A stretch of DNA of 64,000 nt from Halichondria panicea (taxonomy: Eukaryota; Porifera; Demospongiae; Suberitida; Halichondriidae): the NCBI RefSeq assembly GCF_963675165.1, contig NC_087389.1:964001-1028000 (forward strand). The letters run 5' to 3'. Position numbers and translations under genes: made by a program. This document shows positions 1 through 11,952 of this stretch, piece after piece. How positions within the stretch are numbered: position 1 is the stretch's first letter; the number at the start of each line of letters is the position of its first letter. The notes beneath the pieces were generated by a model. It made no database searches. It had not been told where the DNA came from and saw only the letters and a list, made by a program, of their open reading frames with translations.

Positions 1-208
1 TCTGGCAAGGATTGTGTGTAGTTACCAGTTTAGGTTTTGTGATTCTCAAAACTAGTAATACGGTATACACAGGACTCTAGGCAGAACAAGAATCTGCTAT
101 TACTATAGTTTTATGATAATTACTGCTGATTTACTAAGCTTGTACAATGCTTGCAGAGCCAGTTAAAAGGCCACTTCTTAGAAAACCATTATCGTACAGT
201 CAACTCAC

Positions 209-2398
209 TTGATTGTGAACCAGGTTGTTGCAATCGCTGCAGCATCTCCATGTTCTCATAGAATTGATCCAGTTTCTTCTGAGTGCTGTCCAGCTTCCTG
301 CTCCTCTCCACTGAGGCTTGCTCCCTCTGGAGTTCACACAGTGACCCCAGGTACATGGACAGACTCCTCTCATCACTGGGGTCAAGGTCTATACAACGCT
401 GGAACGCGCTCACTGACTCGTTTAGCTGACCCAGGCTCTGTACAGCAGAGAAATAAAATTATTGTCAGGTCCTATAAACAGCTAAAGCCCACATACAAAA
501 TATACTCACTTACGATTCTACTAGCGTGCAGAGAGTAACAGAAACGTAGAGTATGATTTACACATACACTCACAGCATAGACATTTCCCAGACTGTAGTA
601 CAGTACATTGACTTGAGGGGCTATGCTCGTGGCCACTAGGAGTGGTACCAGGGCATCAGTGGAGTGCTGACTGCGGTGGAGAATGTTGGCCAGATTGAGT
701 AGGGCAATGTCCATACTGTGTCTGTGAGGGGGAGAGCAAAGTGAGCAGACATTATCAATTAACTACAACCTGACTCTATAAATATAAATATGAACAATAG
801 ATTTGAGTGTGTATTTGAGAGCATACCAGACTTGATTGAACGGGTGAGAACGAAATCAATTTGTTCTCTACAAATAAATGTACACACACGTACACATACG
901 TACGTTGGTGAGTAATGCAGTGCTCTTCTGATGCAGTCCACAGCATGATGAAGGTGACCTCTGGCCCTCCAGTACAGAGTGGCCAGGTCGAGCAGCACCC
1001 AAGAGGTAGAGTTCTGTAAGGGAACAACATTCGCACAGTATAGTACAAGTACATGTACTGAGACATACACTGTACATGTTGCATAGCACCCTAATTAAAT
1101 TACTTGTATATCAATTTACAGTGATGCAACTCTATATACCAACAGAATAATTTGTATACAAAGCGGAAAAATGAATTTTATAGCTCTAACTATCAATAGC
1201 TACATGTCACACCATACATGCCATGTACACAGCTCACCTTGCTGAGTGCATGATGCACCAAGCTACCAAACACCTCCATCCTCATGCCCACACTAGCTAG
1301 CACACTCCTCTCCGGGGGGGCCACCAGCGAGCGTCTATTCTGAACCCCCTCCAAGTGCTCCAGGGCGTACATACTGAACGGCAGTGGAGAGAGAGAGCAG
1401 AATGGCTCACCAGGGATGCTACTGGAGGAGGTGTCCAGGTGATCCTCAATCCTGTGAGGGGGAGGGACGAGTGTAATGTCAGGGATATCAGAGGAGGTAC
1501 GACAGGCACAGTGCAGCTCAAGCAATTAGCCTCTGAGCAGTAACACAACATGTGGGTGGATAATTAGTGTTCAACCAGAGACTAATTGCTAGAGCCAGTC
1601 ATACATATTTCCTACTTCCTCTGCACAGGGTATTGACCTTGTTACAACGGCTACACAATTCCTATAGAAATTTATATGCGAGCCCAGCACTTGAAATGGA
1701 ATGTTTGCTAATACACAATATATCTCTGTGTTTGAATTGCGATCTACTAAGCAAACTATACCTCTAACTGTGATAATAAAGGAAGCCATTTGCTGTGTAT
1801 ATATTATACTGTACACACCTAATTCCTTTGTGCTCCAGTGGTAGCACTGTGCTAATGGAGAGGTCCTGAGATGTTATGAACTTCACTTCTCTACATTTTG
1901 GCTCACTCGCAAAAAAACTCTCGTCAAAAGAATCAAATTCTTTCAACAGTTCAAACTCGTTCTTGTACTCGATGAGTTCGTCTTTGAGCTCCTTCAAGAT
2001 GGAGACTCTCTCCTCTTGCTTCATGAAGGCCATCAGATCAAAAGGTTGCCTCAGGTTGAACGGAGAGGCTGCCTGGACAACAACATGCATATACAATACA
2101 CTATGGGGGACAAGCCATGCAGTGAGTTTGGTGGGTGGATTATGGACATGGGGCAACACCCACTTATTTAACACACAGAACTGGTAACTAGCGAACATGA
2201 GCAGCAAATACGAATCAACCAAACAATTACATACCTGGATTGTACATGTAGTATTCTTTGTAATGTGTATGCTAGCCTAGCTACAAGACTGCTTACTTGA
2301 TACTCAATCTTCCCATCTTCAGTGACCACCCAGTGATTGAAGCATAGAGCAGGGACCAGCACACTTGCTAGCAGGAGGTAGACCTTGGCTACATACAT
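209..2398 (-). CDS. TTC17: TTC17-like tetratricopeptide repeat protein, 5' part (partial)
   Basis: Six exons on the minus strand: 2398-2297, 2072-1819, 1451-1238, 1013-904, 721-574, 437-209; splice phases agree. They give about 352 residues and the gene continues past the left edge. The N-terminus is a signal peptide (YLLLASVLVPALC) followed directly by NHWVVTEDGKIEYQ, which is the hallmark start of TTC17. Later blocks also match that family: YALEHLEGVQNR, STSWVLLDLATLYWRA, DIALLNLANILHRS (TPR) and LYYSLGNVYAV. The last exon becomes coiled-coil-like (SRKLDSTQKKLDQFYENMEM). In vertebrates TTC17 is linked to actin organisation and ciliogenesis. The first ATG of the signal-peptide exon is used; a GTG just upstream is ignored. 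The gene is head-to-head with KIF6. Confidence 0.9.
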
Positions 2399-2737
2399 CA
2401 CCAGAGACTTCTTGCAGCACTATGGACTCCCTACAGTAGCAGCATTGCAACTCTTCATCTGTATCGTCTGAATCGCCATCTTAGTTCAGTGATAAGGATC
2501 TCTGGATACGTCAATTGACGTGATTCTAGCCAGGTCGCTAGGTTACAGACTATGAATCAAAGAAAACACAGAGTGCATTTCACAAGTGTGCATTTCCAGA
2601 TCAAAGACACAATGTACAGCACAAGATTCTATTGAAACATAGATTGTAAATATCTATTGTTGAAGTGTAAACTACAACTACAGCTCCAAACTTTCATGCA
2701 AACTTTCATGCTCAGGAACCTTTGTGCTTCGTAGACA
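2399..2737. promoter_or_regulatory. Shared divergent promoter region, TTC17 / KIF6
   Basis: This 339-bp gap separates the TTC17 start codon (minus) from the KIF6 start codon (plus) and so must hold both promoters and 5' UTRs. No clear TATA box is visible. An imperfect palindrome at 2534-2546 (gtcgctaggttac) resembles an RFX X-box (see its own entry). Confidence 0.6.
2534..2546. promoter_or_regulatory. Candidate X-box (RFX site)
   Basis: The reverse strand reads gtaacctagcgac. It fits the RFX half-site pattern GTNRCC-(spacer)-RGYAAC with one mismatch in the second half. It lies between two genes with ciliary roles in other animals, which is the usual setting of X-boxes. The match is short and could be chance. 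Confidence 0.4.
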
Positions 2738-5700
2738 ATGGCAAAGATAGAGATATATGCTCGAATGCGACCCACAAATCGTGAGTACGATGGCTTCAAG
2801 GTCACCACAGACCCAGAGAGCAAGTACGAACACATACTGGTACAGACGGCAGAACAAAATCGTCAAGTTTCAACCCCCTCCAAGCGTAGCAGATCTCAAG
2901 CGCACAATTTCCAATTCAAACGAGTTTTCCAAGAAACAGCAACACAAGAAGAAGTTTTTGAGTCAGTGTCTAAGAACATTATCGACTCTTTTCTTGAAGG
3001 CTATAATGGAACAGTCTTTGCATACGGTCAAACATCATCTGGCAAGACTCACACTATAGAAGGTGGTGGCCGAAAGTTTGCCGATAGAGGTATCATTCCG
3101 AGGTCACTATCGTACGTCTACAAGGAGGTGGAGAAATTAAGTAGTCGCGGTGAAGATGTCAGTGTACATATATCTTACATGGAGATCTACCAGGACACAG
3201 GCTATGACTTGCTCAATCCTGGGACAAGGCCTGGGGCTCTTATGGTCACTTTGCCTAAGGTACAGCAAGTTAAATGCCTACCCGGTATGCATTGTATCTC
3301 CCACTGTATGAACTATGAACTTGAATGTATGAGCATTTCCCATATAAGGAACCCTCTCACCATTTCTTTCCCCACTACCTCCCCTCACTTTCTCCCCTTC
3401 CCTTCCCCAATATCCCCACTCTCACTGTCTGCATTGACTTTATTTCTGTGCATGTATTCTCTGCTGTATTTATCAACTCTTTATCACTTGCACACACTCA
3501 CACAGATCAACATATCGGAGGGACCAGGTGGACGTATTGTGGTTCGCAATCTCTCCTCTCACTTGGCAGCTACAGAGGAGGTGGCACAGAGCCTGCTATT
3601 CCAGGGCTCCACTTGTCGTAAGGTGGCTGAGACCTCCATGAACCAATGCTCTTCTCGCTCTCACTCCATCTTCACTGTCACCCTCACAACCAAAACACCC
3701 AATGCTGAAGTCATTACCAGGTAAAGTACAACCCCAGCTTGTAGCAGACATCAAATTAGATTGTAGTTAAACAGCAATGGCATACAACGTTTAAGTAGCT
3801 TAATTTGCATTATTAAACTACACCAGCGTGTATAAATTGAGCTTTAATGACTGTAGATTACCATGTATTTAGGTCTAAGCTGAACCTTGTGGACCTGGCT
3901 GGCTCTGAGAGAGTGTCCAAGACTGGAGCTGACGGGAAGATCCTACAAGAGGCCAAGCACATCAATCTCTCTCTACACCACTTGGAGCACGTCATAGTCA
4001 CTCTACAGTCTCACCTCAGGAGCTCACATAGCCAGTCCATGTTGAGCCCCTCACACTCACACCACAGTGTTGACCTATCCTCTAGGAAGAGCAGGGAGAG
4101 GAGCCTTGTCTCACCACAGAGCCCCAAGTCACGAGAGGGGCAGTCCCCCAATACCTCCCGACCTAGTACACGAGGCACTCATGTCCCCTACAGAAACTGT
4201 ATGCTGACAATGGTACTTAAGGACAGTCTTGGTAAGCAATGTATACTTATAGAGAGCATATTATAGAAGTTACTAAGTGTTTGATTCTACGTAGGTGGGA
4301 ACTGTCTGACTGCAATGATAGCTACAATATCTATCGAGGAAGCCAACTTGGGGGAGACGATATCCACGCTGAGATTCTCACAAAGAGTTGCCTGCATTTC
4401 TAACAAAGCAAGGTACACACGTTTTACCATCAAGGTTTGTGTATTAATTCCTGCTTAATCGTTAATAGAAAAAATGAGGAGCTCGATGATAAAGCTATCA
4501 TCAGGAAACTAAAGCACAGGATTGCTGAGCTTGAGAATGAAGTGTTGTCATTGAAGGGTCAAGGCATCCAACAAGAGGTGAACTGAAACTTATACTAACC
4601 AGCCTAACTAAACTCTGTTACACCCTCTCTCAGGACAGTGGAGTCTCTCTGTCTCCCACTTGTTTCTCCTCCAGCCAGTCACTAACTGACCAGGAGAAGA
4701 TAGCCTGTCATCAGATACTGCACAACTTCTTCCATGGGAAGATTGACAACCCAGTCACAGCAGGTACTACCCACACACTCACTCTCATTGAACAAAGCCT
4801 TGGTGTTTTGACATTGTAGAGGGTGTACTTTTGCATAGCTGTTCATATCATTGGAATTCAAATTGCATTCACTCAATTAGTGTCCCCAAGAGTCAGTTTT
4901 CTATGCATACATTAGTGTACTTATATTACATGCATTGTGTGCGTTGCAGGTATCAATACAGCAGTAAAGTTCCACGAATGCCTGCAAGTTCTCAAAATGG
5001 TTGTTCTTCAAGCGCTCGGAATCTCTAAACAGTCCCCTAGCACCAGTAAGGACCCTGCTTCAACCCACGCCAAGGAGCTAGCCAGTCAAGTGAAGCACTC
5101 CCTTCAGACAACCACACCCAGTCCTAACTCAAGACTCAGCAGTGGATTTGGTAGTCTAGTCGATACTGATGGAAGTTGTGAGTCTAGTCACAATCAGGGT
5201 ATACCCTCACATGTACATCAGCAGCCTACTATCCAGGCCTCACCGTCGCCACTTATTCATACGTCACCACCGTCTGTTAAAGAACAACTCTTTGAGCAAC
5301 GGAATCAAACGAAAGTCGAGCGTCAATATAAACAATCAAGACGTAGCGAACCTCATGCTCCCATGAAAGCAAATTCCCCACTTAAATCTCACCCTCCTGC
5401 TGAGCAACAAAAGACAGTGACTCATGTTCGAACGTACCCCAGCCCTGTGGCCAGTGAGAGGTCCCCTAGACACACTAACAGAGCCTGGATGTCCCCCGTT
5501 GTAAGCCCCTCCTCTAGCCAGCTGTCTACTGCTGACAGTTACCTCTCACCCACTCCCACCAAACCACTCTCACCAAGACAAGAGAATGACGTGCAACATT
5601 TACTTGTAAAGCAAGAAGAGCTGAAACGATCGAAACACGAGCGAAAGAAACTTGCCAATCAAGTCCAGTTATTGGATCTCCATGTGGAAGAGGAGAAGCT

Positions 5701-6870
5701 AAAGTAAGTTTCACAATGCATGTACAGAAATGTAGAAACTTTGACGACTTTCGTCTCTTCAGGAGTGAGTTAAATCTCATTGGAGAGCAGTTGGCCCAGC
5801 AACATGCTATGGTGACTAGACTACAGAAGACAGACTCTAACTGGGAGCAATTATGTGCCGAAAGAATAGCCGAACAGCAATTGAGAATCAAACAAGTAAT
5901 TTACAGTGTACATAATCATGTGCTTATTATCAGTGTGTTCCATAACATTTTAACAGGCAAAGATTCATCAGAGGTTGATGGATGTGCACTACTACATTCA
6001 GAGCTCTCAACGACCTCCCCCTCCCCCCACACTTCACCCCCCTGTGAAGGTGTGGACAGCTCCAGCTGCTGTTGGGAAGTCTCATCCCTCTAGCAAAGTA
6101 CAGCGAGAGTTGGAGAAACAAGAAATAAAGCAAACACAGGTTTGTGTATAGTAAACACATTATTAAAATGCCTCGTTATCCCTCTAATCCAGGTTGATAA
6201 TCAAATTGAGAAATTAAGGATGTCACAGATGGAGAAACAGCTTGAGCTGAAGGAGGTCTCCACCAGACGAAAAATACTCGCATTAAAGCAGCAACTGCTA
6301 GCTGGCCGCAACACAACTGACTCTCGGCCCCACACTGACGATAGTCTGCAAGCAAGGTCTCAATCCACGCAGTCATTCTCTGCACCACAAGCCGAGTCTA
6401 GACAAGAAACAAACAATCATTTGCATACCACTACAAACTCCCAAGGAAACTCAAACGAAAGAACGGCAGTCACACACTCCACGATAACTCCACAATTACG
6501 GTATGATCCAGAAAGCCCTCTGAGTCGAATTAGAACCACTGATAGCAGAACTGAAGAGACGCAATCATCACAAACTCCTAACTCCAGAACTGCACAACCA
6601 GATAGCTCACACAATATTATAAAGTCACCAGAACATTCTTTGAGAGTTGAGACAAGCAGAAAAGTCATTCGCACACCAGATAAGATTGATGCAAGGGAAT
6701 CGCCCACTGTTATAAAGAGCCCTCCTGTCAAGTTGACTCTCCCTGACGAGGTCAAGGAGACAGAGTACATGACTGCAATACAAAGACAAAAGGCCAGAGT
6801 ATCAAGAATCAGACGCTGCATTGTAGCAGCCACACTAATACAGAGAGCTTGGAGAACTCATAAACAATAA
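2738..6870 (+). CDS. KIF6: Kinesin-9 family motor protein, KIF6-like
   Basis: Ten exons: 2738-3259, 3506-3720, 3873-4231, 4295-4412, 4469-4577, 4634-4763, 4950-5703, 5763-5895, 5957-6139, 6193-6870; 1066 residues, all phases agree. The N-terminal motor has the P-loop GQTSSGKT (97-104), switch I region NQCSSRSHSIF and switch II DLAGSE (about 253-258). Family signatures are LEGYNGTVFAYGQT, RGIIPRSLSYVY and NLSLHHLEHVIVTL, closest to KIF6 rather than conventional kinesin. Neck and stalk are coiled coil (KLKHRIAELENEVLSLKG), followed by a long Ser/Pro-rich region and a terminal IQ-like helix (VAATLIQRAWRTHKQ). In vertebrates KIF6 acts in motile cilia. Odd: about 50 Ser/Arg/Pro-rich residues (roughly 295-346) are inserted in motor loop L12, just before HVPYRN. 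Confidence 0.92.
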
Positions 6871-6996
6871 CAGTTATAATTAATAATAATTGTGTCTTTT
6901 GTGGTTAAATTGACTTCCTTGTTTACCTTGATTATTGATTGTTGAAGTAAGTTTGACTACCTTTACCCTCTTACCCACGTGTAGTCTTCATACAGA

Positions 6997-9205
6997 ATGA
7001 ATCTGATAGTTAATAGGATGAGAAGATGCCCTCTTCAGACCCTCTTCAGCTGCAGTAGAACTCTCCTAAAGACCCCCAAACAGTGCTATCCTCCCTCAAG
7101 CTACTCCACATTGTCCTCCACTGAATTGTCCACTGAAGATGGCCTCTCCCCTTCAGCACAGGAGAGAGTGTTGACCCTGTTGTCTCAGTACAAGGACCTC
7201 CCCAGCTTCAAGAAGAGCAAGCAGCTCTCTCTGGATAGAGTCACGAGCTGGGTAAATACTGGAAGCGGCCACATTCATCCCAGTACCTACAACTTTCTCC
7301 TCCACGTGTGCGTGAGCTGCGGATCAGCAGACGATATGGATATAGCAATGGCTGTGGCACAGAGGCAAAATCTGGAGTTAAACGAATCAGAGATGAATTC
7401 AGTGCTTACTAGTTTGTCATGTAGTGCTGACCTTGCAAAAGTGAAGGAGACAATGAACAATATGTCTAAAAGTGGACTAAAGATACGATTAAACACTCTA
7501 ACCAGTTTGTTACAGCGAGGTGTTGACGAACGAGACTTTTCTTTTACTCTAGAGATTATTGACGTGATGAGGAGAAACGATTTTTTCCCAAGCAGTCCTG
7601 CTGTGATTGGTGATGCTATCCGAGCGTGTGTGGGTGTGGAGAGCAGTGAGGCTGTGAGGGTAGTGGAGGGTGTGATGGCACTCCACAACTCGTACTCAAT
7701 GGCCGCCCCTCGACAGCAAGTGGACCAGGAGACAGCGACAGAATTCTCAAACTGGTTCACCAGGTACTAAAATCAGTTCATTGTCTATCTATGCAGTATT
7801 TCTTTCCCTATCTCCAGCAGTTCATCTAAAGAGAACCTTCTAACACACACAAGAATCAATGAAAAGTATCATTACTTTTGTTGTTACGGTAATTATTTTA
7901 TTCATATATAATACCACAGGTGTGTCTGTGAGAGCTGCGGTGAGAAGCTGCTCAACAACAAGCTAACACCAGAGGAAAGAAACACACTAATACGTTACTT
8001 CAAGGAGGAAATCATTGCGGATATTTCAACCGGATCGGAGGCCGCAAGAGAGAAACACTTTATGAGGAAGTTCTTAGAATATGTAAACGAGAATTCTGAG
8101 CGTTTTGGTGCTGTGATTGATGGACTCAACATCGCTTACCTCTGCAAACGCAGGAAAGAAGTGGCTTTTGAAACAGTTAGTCTCATTGTCATTTTTTTAA
8201 GAAAACCATCTAACACACAAGAGTCGATATTACTTACCGTATAGCAGGTAATTTTCGTGGGGTAAAATATTCGTTATTTTCGTGGCAAGCTGACCTCCAC
8301 GAAATTTTAAGGTAGGTGTGGCTTACTGGAATGTAGAAATGCAGTGCAGGCTATGAGACTAAACGAAATTTTTACTCACGAAAACCACCGTTTTTCAAGT
8401 TGAACGATTTTTTACCCCACGAAAATTACCTGCTATACGGTAGTTGTTTGTAAACATTATTTTAATTAACCACAATACCAGCTATTTAATGTCCTCTGTC
8501 TCATTCACCCATGCAGATGCTGGCAATAGGTCGTGAGCTGGTGTCAGTCACAGGCAAGGAGGTGTTGATGGTGGGACGAGAGCACTTACTCAGGACTCTA
8601 GCAGCAGGGAGGATGTCACCTGACTCTATACACGAGGAGTACAAGTCACATGGGGTGCACTTTGTGCCATTGAGAAACAGGTCAGGTTTAGACTATCATA
8701 TCTTGTGCAAATTTGCTATATATCCCCACTCTCAGTACTCCTGATGATCGCTATATTCTCTATGCTGCCATGGTGACCAATAGCGTTATCCTCTCCAATG
8801 ATAAATTTGGCTATGAGATGGACAGAGTGAATCAAAACGAGATTGCAAAACTTGTGAGGAAGTGGTTGGATGGATCGCACGCTAAAATCAACATTGACAG
8901 AAACGCAATCAAGCTTTTTGTAAGTTATTGCATTAATTTTGTCCTTGCTTATCCATGGCTCTGTAACTGGTCAAAATCCATGAATGATGGAATAAATAAA
9001 CTAAAGGCTAGCCTTGAGGTGTTTTATATTGCTGGGCAAGATTTATTTAGGAGATTATGCTGAGAGTTGGTGGGTGATGTGTATTCCTGTGCAGTTTCCT
9101 ACCAGCCTCCAGAGAGCGGTTCAATGGACTGACAATGGTTGGCACTTACCTCTCAAGACACCCTCTCCAAAGAACTGGCTATGTGCTTGTACTGTACCTA
9201 GTTAG
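6997..9205 (+). CDS. PRORP: Mitochondrial RNase P catalytic subunit (PRORP/MRPP3)
   Basis: Five exons: 6997-7763, 7920-8175, 8517-8680, 8736-8919, 9095-9205; 493 residues (human about 583). The start MNLIVNRMRRCPLQTLFSCSRTLLK is Arg-rich without acids, as expected for a mitochondrial targeting peptide. A helical PPR-like region covers roughly 60-245. The zinc-binding structural site is CESC (259-262) together with C-terminal GWH and WLC. The metallonuclease (NYN/PIN-like) domain shows the four expected aspartates: VIDGLNIA (D323), PDDRY (D399, D400) and SNDKF (D418). The enzyme cuts the 5' leader from mitochondrial pre-tRNAs without RNA, normally with TRMT10C and SDR5C1. Intron 2 holds a palindromic MITE. 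Confidence 0.95.
8235..8442. mobile_element. Palindromic MITE, family A copy 1 (PRORP intron 2)
   Basis: The ends read taccgtatagcaggtaattt and the exact inverse (gctatacggta), with about 35 bp of near-perfect inverted repeat including ttttcgtgggg / ccccacgaaaa. No ORF. Related copies lie at 9557-9744 and 57747-57974. The flanks are TA-rich, consistent with a TA-type target site. Confidence 0.8.
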
Positions 9206-9364
9206 CTAGCTTTGCAAATGTTGTTTTTTGTCATGAGAGTTGCTTGTTTGATTAGAGTATAGTAAAGTTGCTAAACTTAATTGAGCTTTATTGTGTGGGT
9301 GGCTGCTGTGCTTTAAGTGTACACGCCCAACTAAATCAACACTTTTGTTTGTGAAGTGTCAGTC

Positions 9365-11059
9365 ATGGAGGATCCTATACTGCCTCCTAGTTCTGCCCCG
9401 ATCCTGCCCTCTCAGAGCTCCAAGGCAACAAGCTCCAGTGCTATCAGTCACCCAGGCCAGGTATGCTATGAGAGAGTCCTCCCCTCAGAATCTCACTTCT
9501 ACAAGCCCCCTCCACCACCAGTACGCACAGGTACGTTAATAACCAACACGAAATGATACCGTATAGCGGGTATATTTCAAGAGTATAAATTTTCGCGTAA
9601 TAATCGTTAGAAAGGTTTTCGCGGAATAGCCTTTGCAATATGCATGCATGCGATAGTAAACTTGTGGTATATGTTCGCAGTACATACTTTATCAGCGAAA
9701 ACCACAAACATTTTATACCCTTGAAATATACCTGCTATACGGTAGCTAGATCTACTGTGTATACTCATAATTATTGGTACGCTGGTAATTTCTGAAGCAT
9801 ACAACCAGCACAACAACAATTATTTTAACCACCCCCTCTCCCCAGATGACGACGTCTGCCCCCTGCCGCTGGATGCTGTGGGGTTCATTAATAAACTATG
9901 GAAGAAAAACGACCTCAAAGTGTACTTCCTGACCCCCCACCCTGACGAGGACCTGATCATCAGCTGGGCCAGCGAGTGGAGCAACTACTGTGCCATCACC
10001 TTCACCAAGACCACTGATGTCACTCAGAGTGATGTCAGAGTGGCCTTCAACGATGGTATTGTATATACAGTGTGTTTAGTTTAATAGCTAGGAGTTGAAT
10101 GCTGACTCTGCTGTGATCCTAGTCCCAGTGCATGACCTAGACCAAGGGCTTATAAAGAGAAGCCCTTGGTCTAGACTGAGTGGAAATCAAGTACTGGAGA
10201 TGTCAGGCAATGATTCTCAGGCCATATTAAAGCAAATAGACACTCCCTCTATTGGATCAACTCTACCTGTTATACCTGAAACCTTTGGATTCAGAATACC
10301 TATATTGTCAACAATATCCTTTCTGTAACCTCCACTGTGTCAATAGTGTTAGTCACAAGTCAGTTACTTGTGTGTGTTCCATGCAGCTGGTTCTTGGTCG
10401 TACATTGGGACTGACTCCACTCGGATACCGCTGGAATCCTTCTCCATGAACCTGGGGTTTGTGGATCGACCCACCGTCCTCCACGAGTTTGGTCACGCTC
10501 TGGGACTCATACACGAGCACCAGAGTCCATTCAAGGGCGGCTTTGAGTGGGACAGGGAAGAGGTGAGGGGGCGGATGATGTGTGCGTGTGCTCAGTAGAG
10601 GAACTTCGATAGGGTATCTTGTAAAAATGATAACCATTGCGTGTTCAAAGGTTGTCTATAACTATTGATGCTGCTACTTCATTATGCTGTATAGTTTTTT
10701 CAGTAGTTAAATTGTGAGCTTTGAAAAAAGGCAATAATTATTATCTTTACAGTTGGTTTCAAGACGAACCATTATGTATTGTTAAGGGCGTACGTTGTTG
10801 TTTGTCAGGTAATAAAGTCTCTGAGTGGCCCTCCCAACTACTGGGATCCTGATCGCATTGAGAACAACATGTTCAAACGTTACAACAGGAAGGACCTGGA
10901 CGGTACTCTCTATGATGCCAAGAGCATCATGCACTACAGGTGTATAATAGCCATGCAGTCTAGATGAACTATTGAACCAAAAATTAGAAATTCACTCATT
11001 TGTGTTTGAGCAGCTTTGTTTCCAGTGTGAATTCTTCACTATCCCCCCCCCTCCTCCCC

Positions 11060-11116
<57 letters not shown>

Positions 11117-11912
11117 ACACACATACAGTTTCCCCCGCTCTTGGATAAAAGGTAAAGGCTACCCCAACGGTATAGATCGTAATGATGAACTCTCTGAACG
11201 AGACAAGGAGCACATTAAACGACTGTATGGTCCCCCAAAGGGTGGTCCTAGAATCATACCCATTACCACCAGCAGGGGGAGTGGGCGTGGTAGTACTGGG
11301 CCAGGTCGTCCAACCACGACAGTGACGAGGGTGGTCCCCACTCTCCCTGAGCGTCATAAGCCAGTGACCAGCCTCCCACCACCTCGTACTGATAGCATCC
11401 ACGACGTGCAGGTGTACGAGCCACACAAAGGTGAGGGAGGAGACTGTTCGTATGTTGTCACCAAAGTCATAATTATTAGGCTACAAGATCTACGTAATGC
11501 TGATTTTCAGTCGTGCCTCAAATGTTGTTGCTAATAACCTTACGCCACTAACTGCCCAATCACAGGAGAGCTCTCTGGTCCTGGGGCGGAGCTACTGATC
11601 CGGTTCCACACCTCCAAGGATGACCGCCCTCGATACACAATCCAGACTCACGGTGACTGTGACATGATCCTTGCTCTACTGGGTCCCAATGACTACACCA
11701 AGCTCATCAAGTATGCACGCATGTCTTTATGCAATCTACCGTACATTCGCTATCTTACATCGGATTGTATAGTGTGGTATACAGCACTGTAATATAGTCG
11801 TACATGTAGAATGCTTTTGATTACAGTAATAAAGCATTTTAACTCCCATAGTGTGATACCATGTGTTTCTGTACCCCTCCCCCTCACCTCAACCCACCCA
11901 CCACACACACAC

Positions 11913-11952
<40 letters not shown>

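Noticed and set aside
5526-5891. 121-residue minus-strand ORF inside KIF6
   Set aside because: It overlaps two phase-consistent kinesin exons and an intron, and has no recognisable domain.
10138-10173. microRNA precursor
   Set aside because: The stem is only 14 bp with an 8-base loop, too short for a Drosha/Dicer substrate of usual type.
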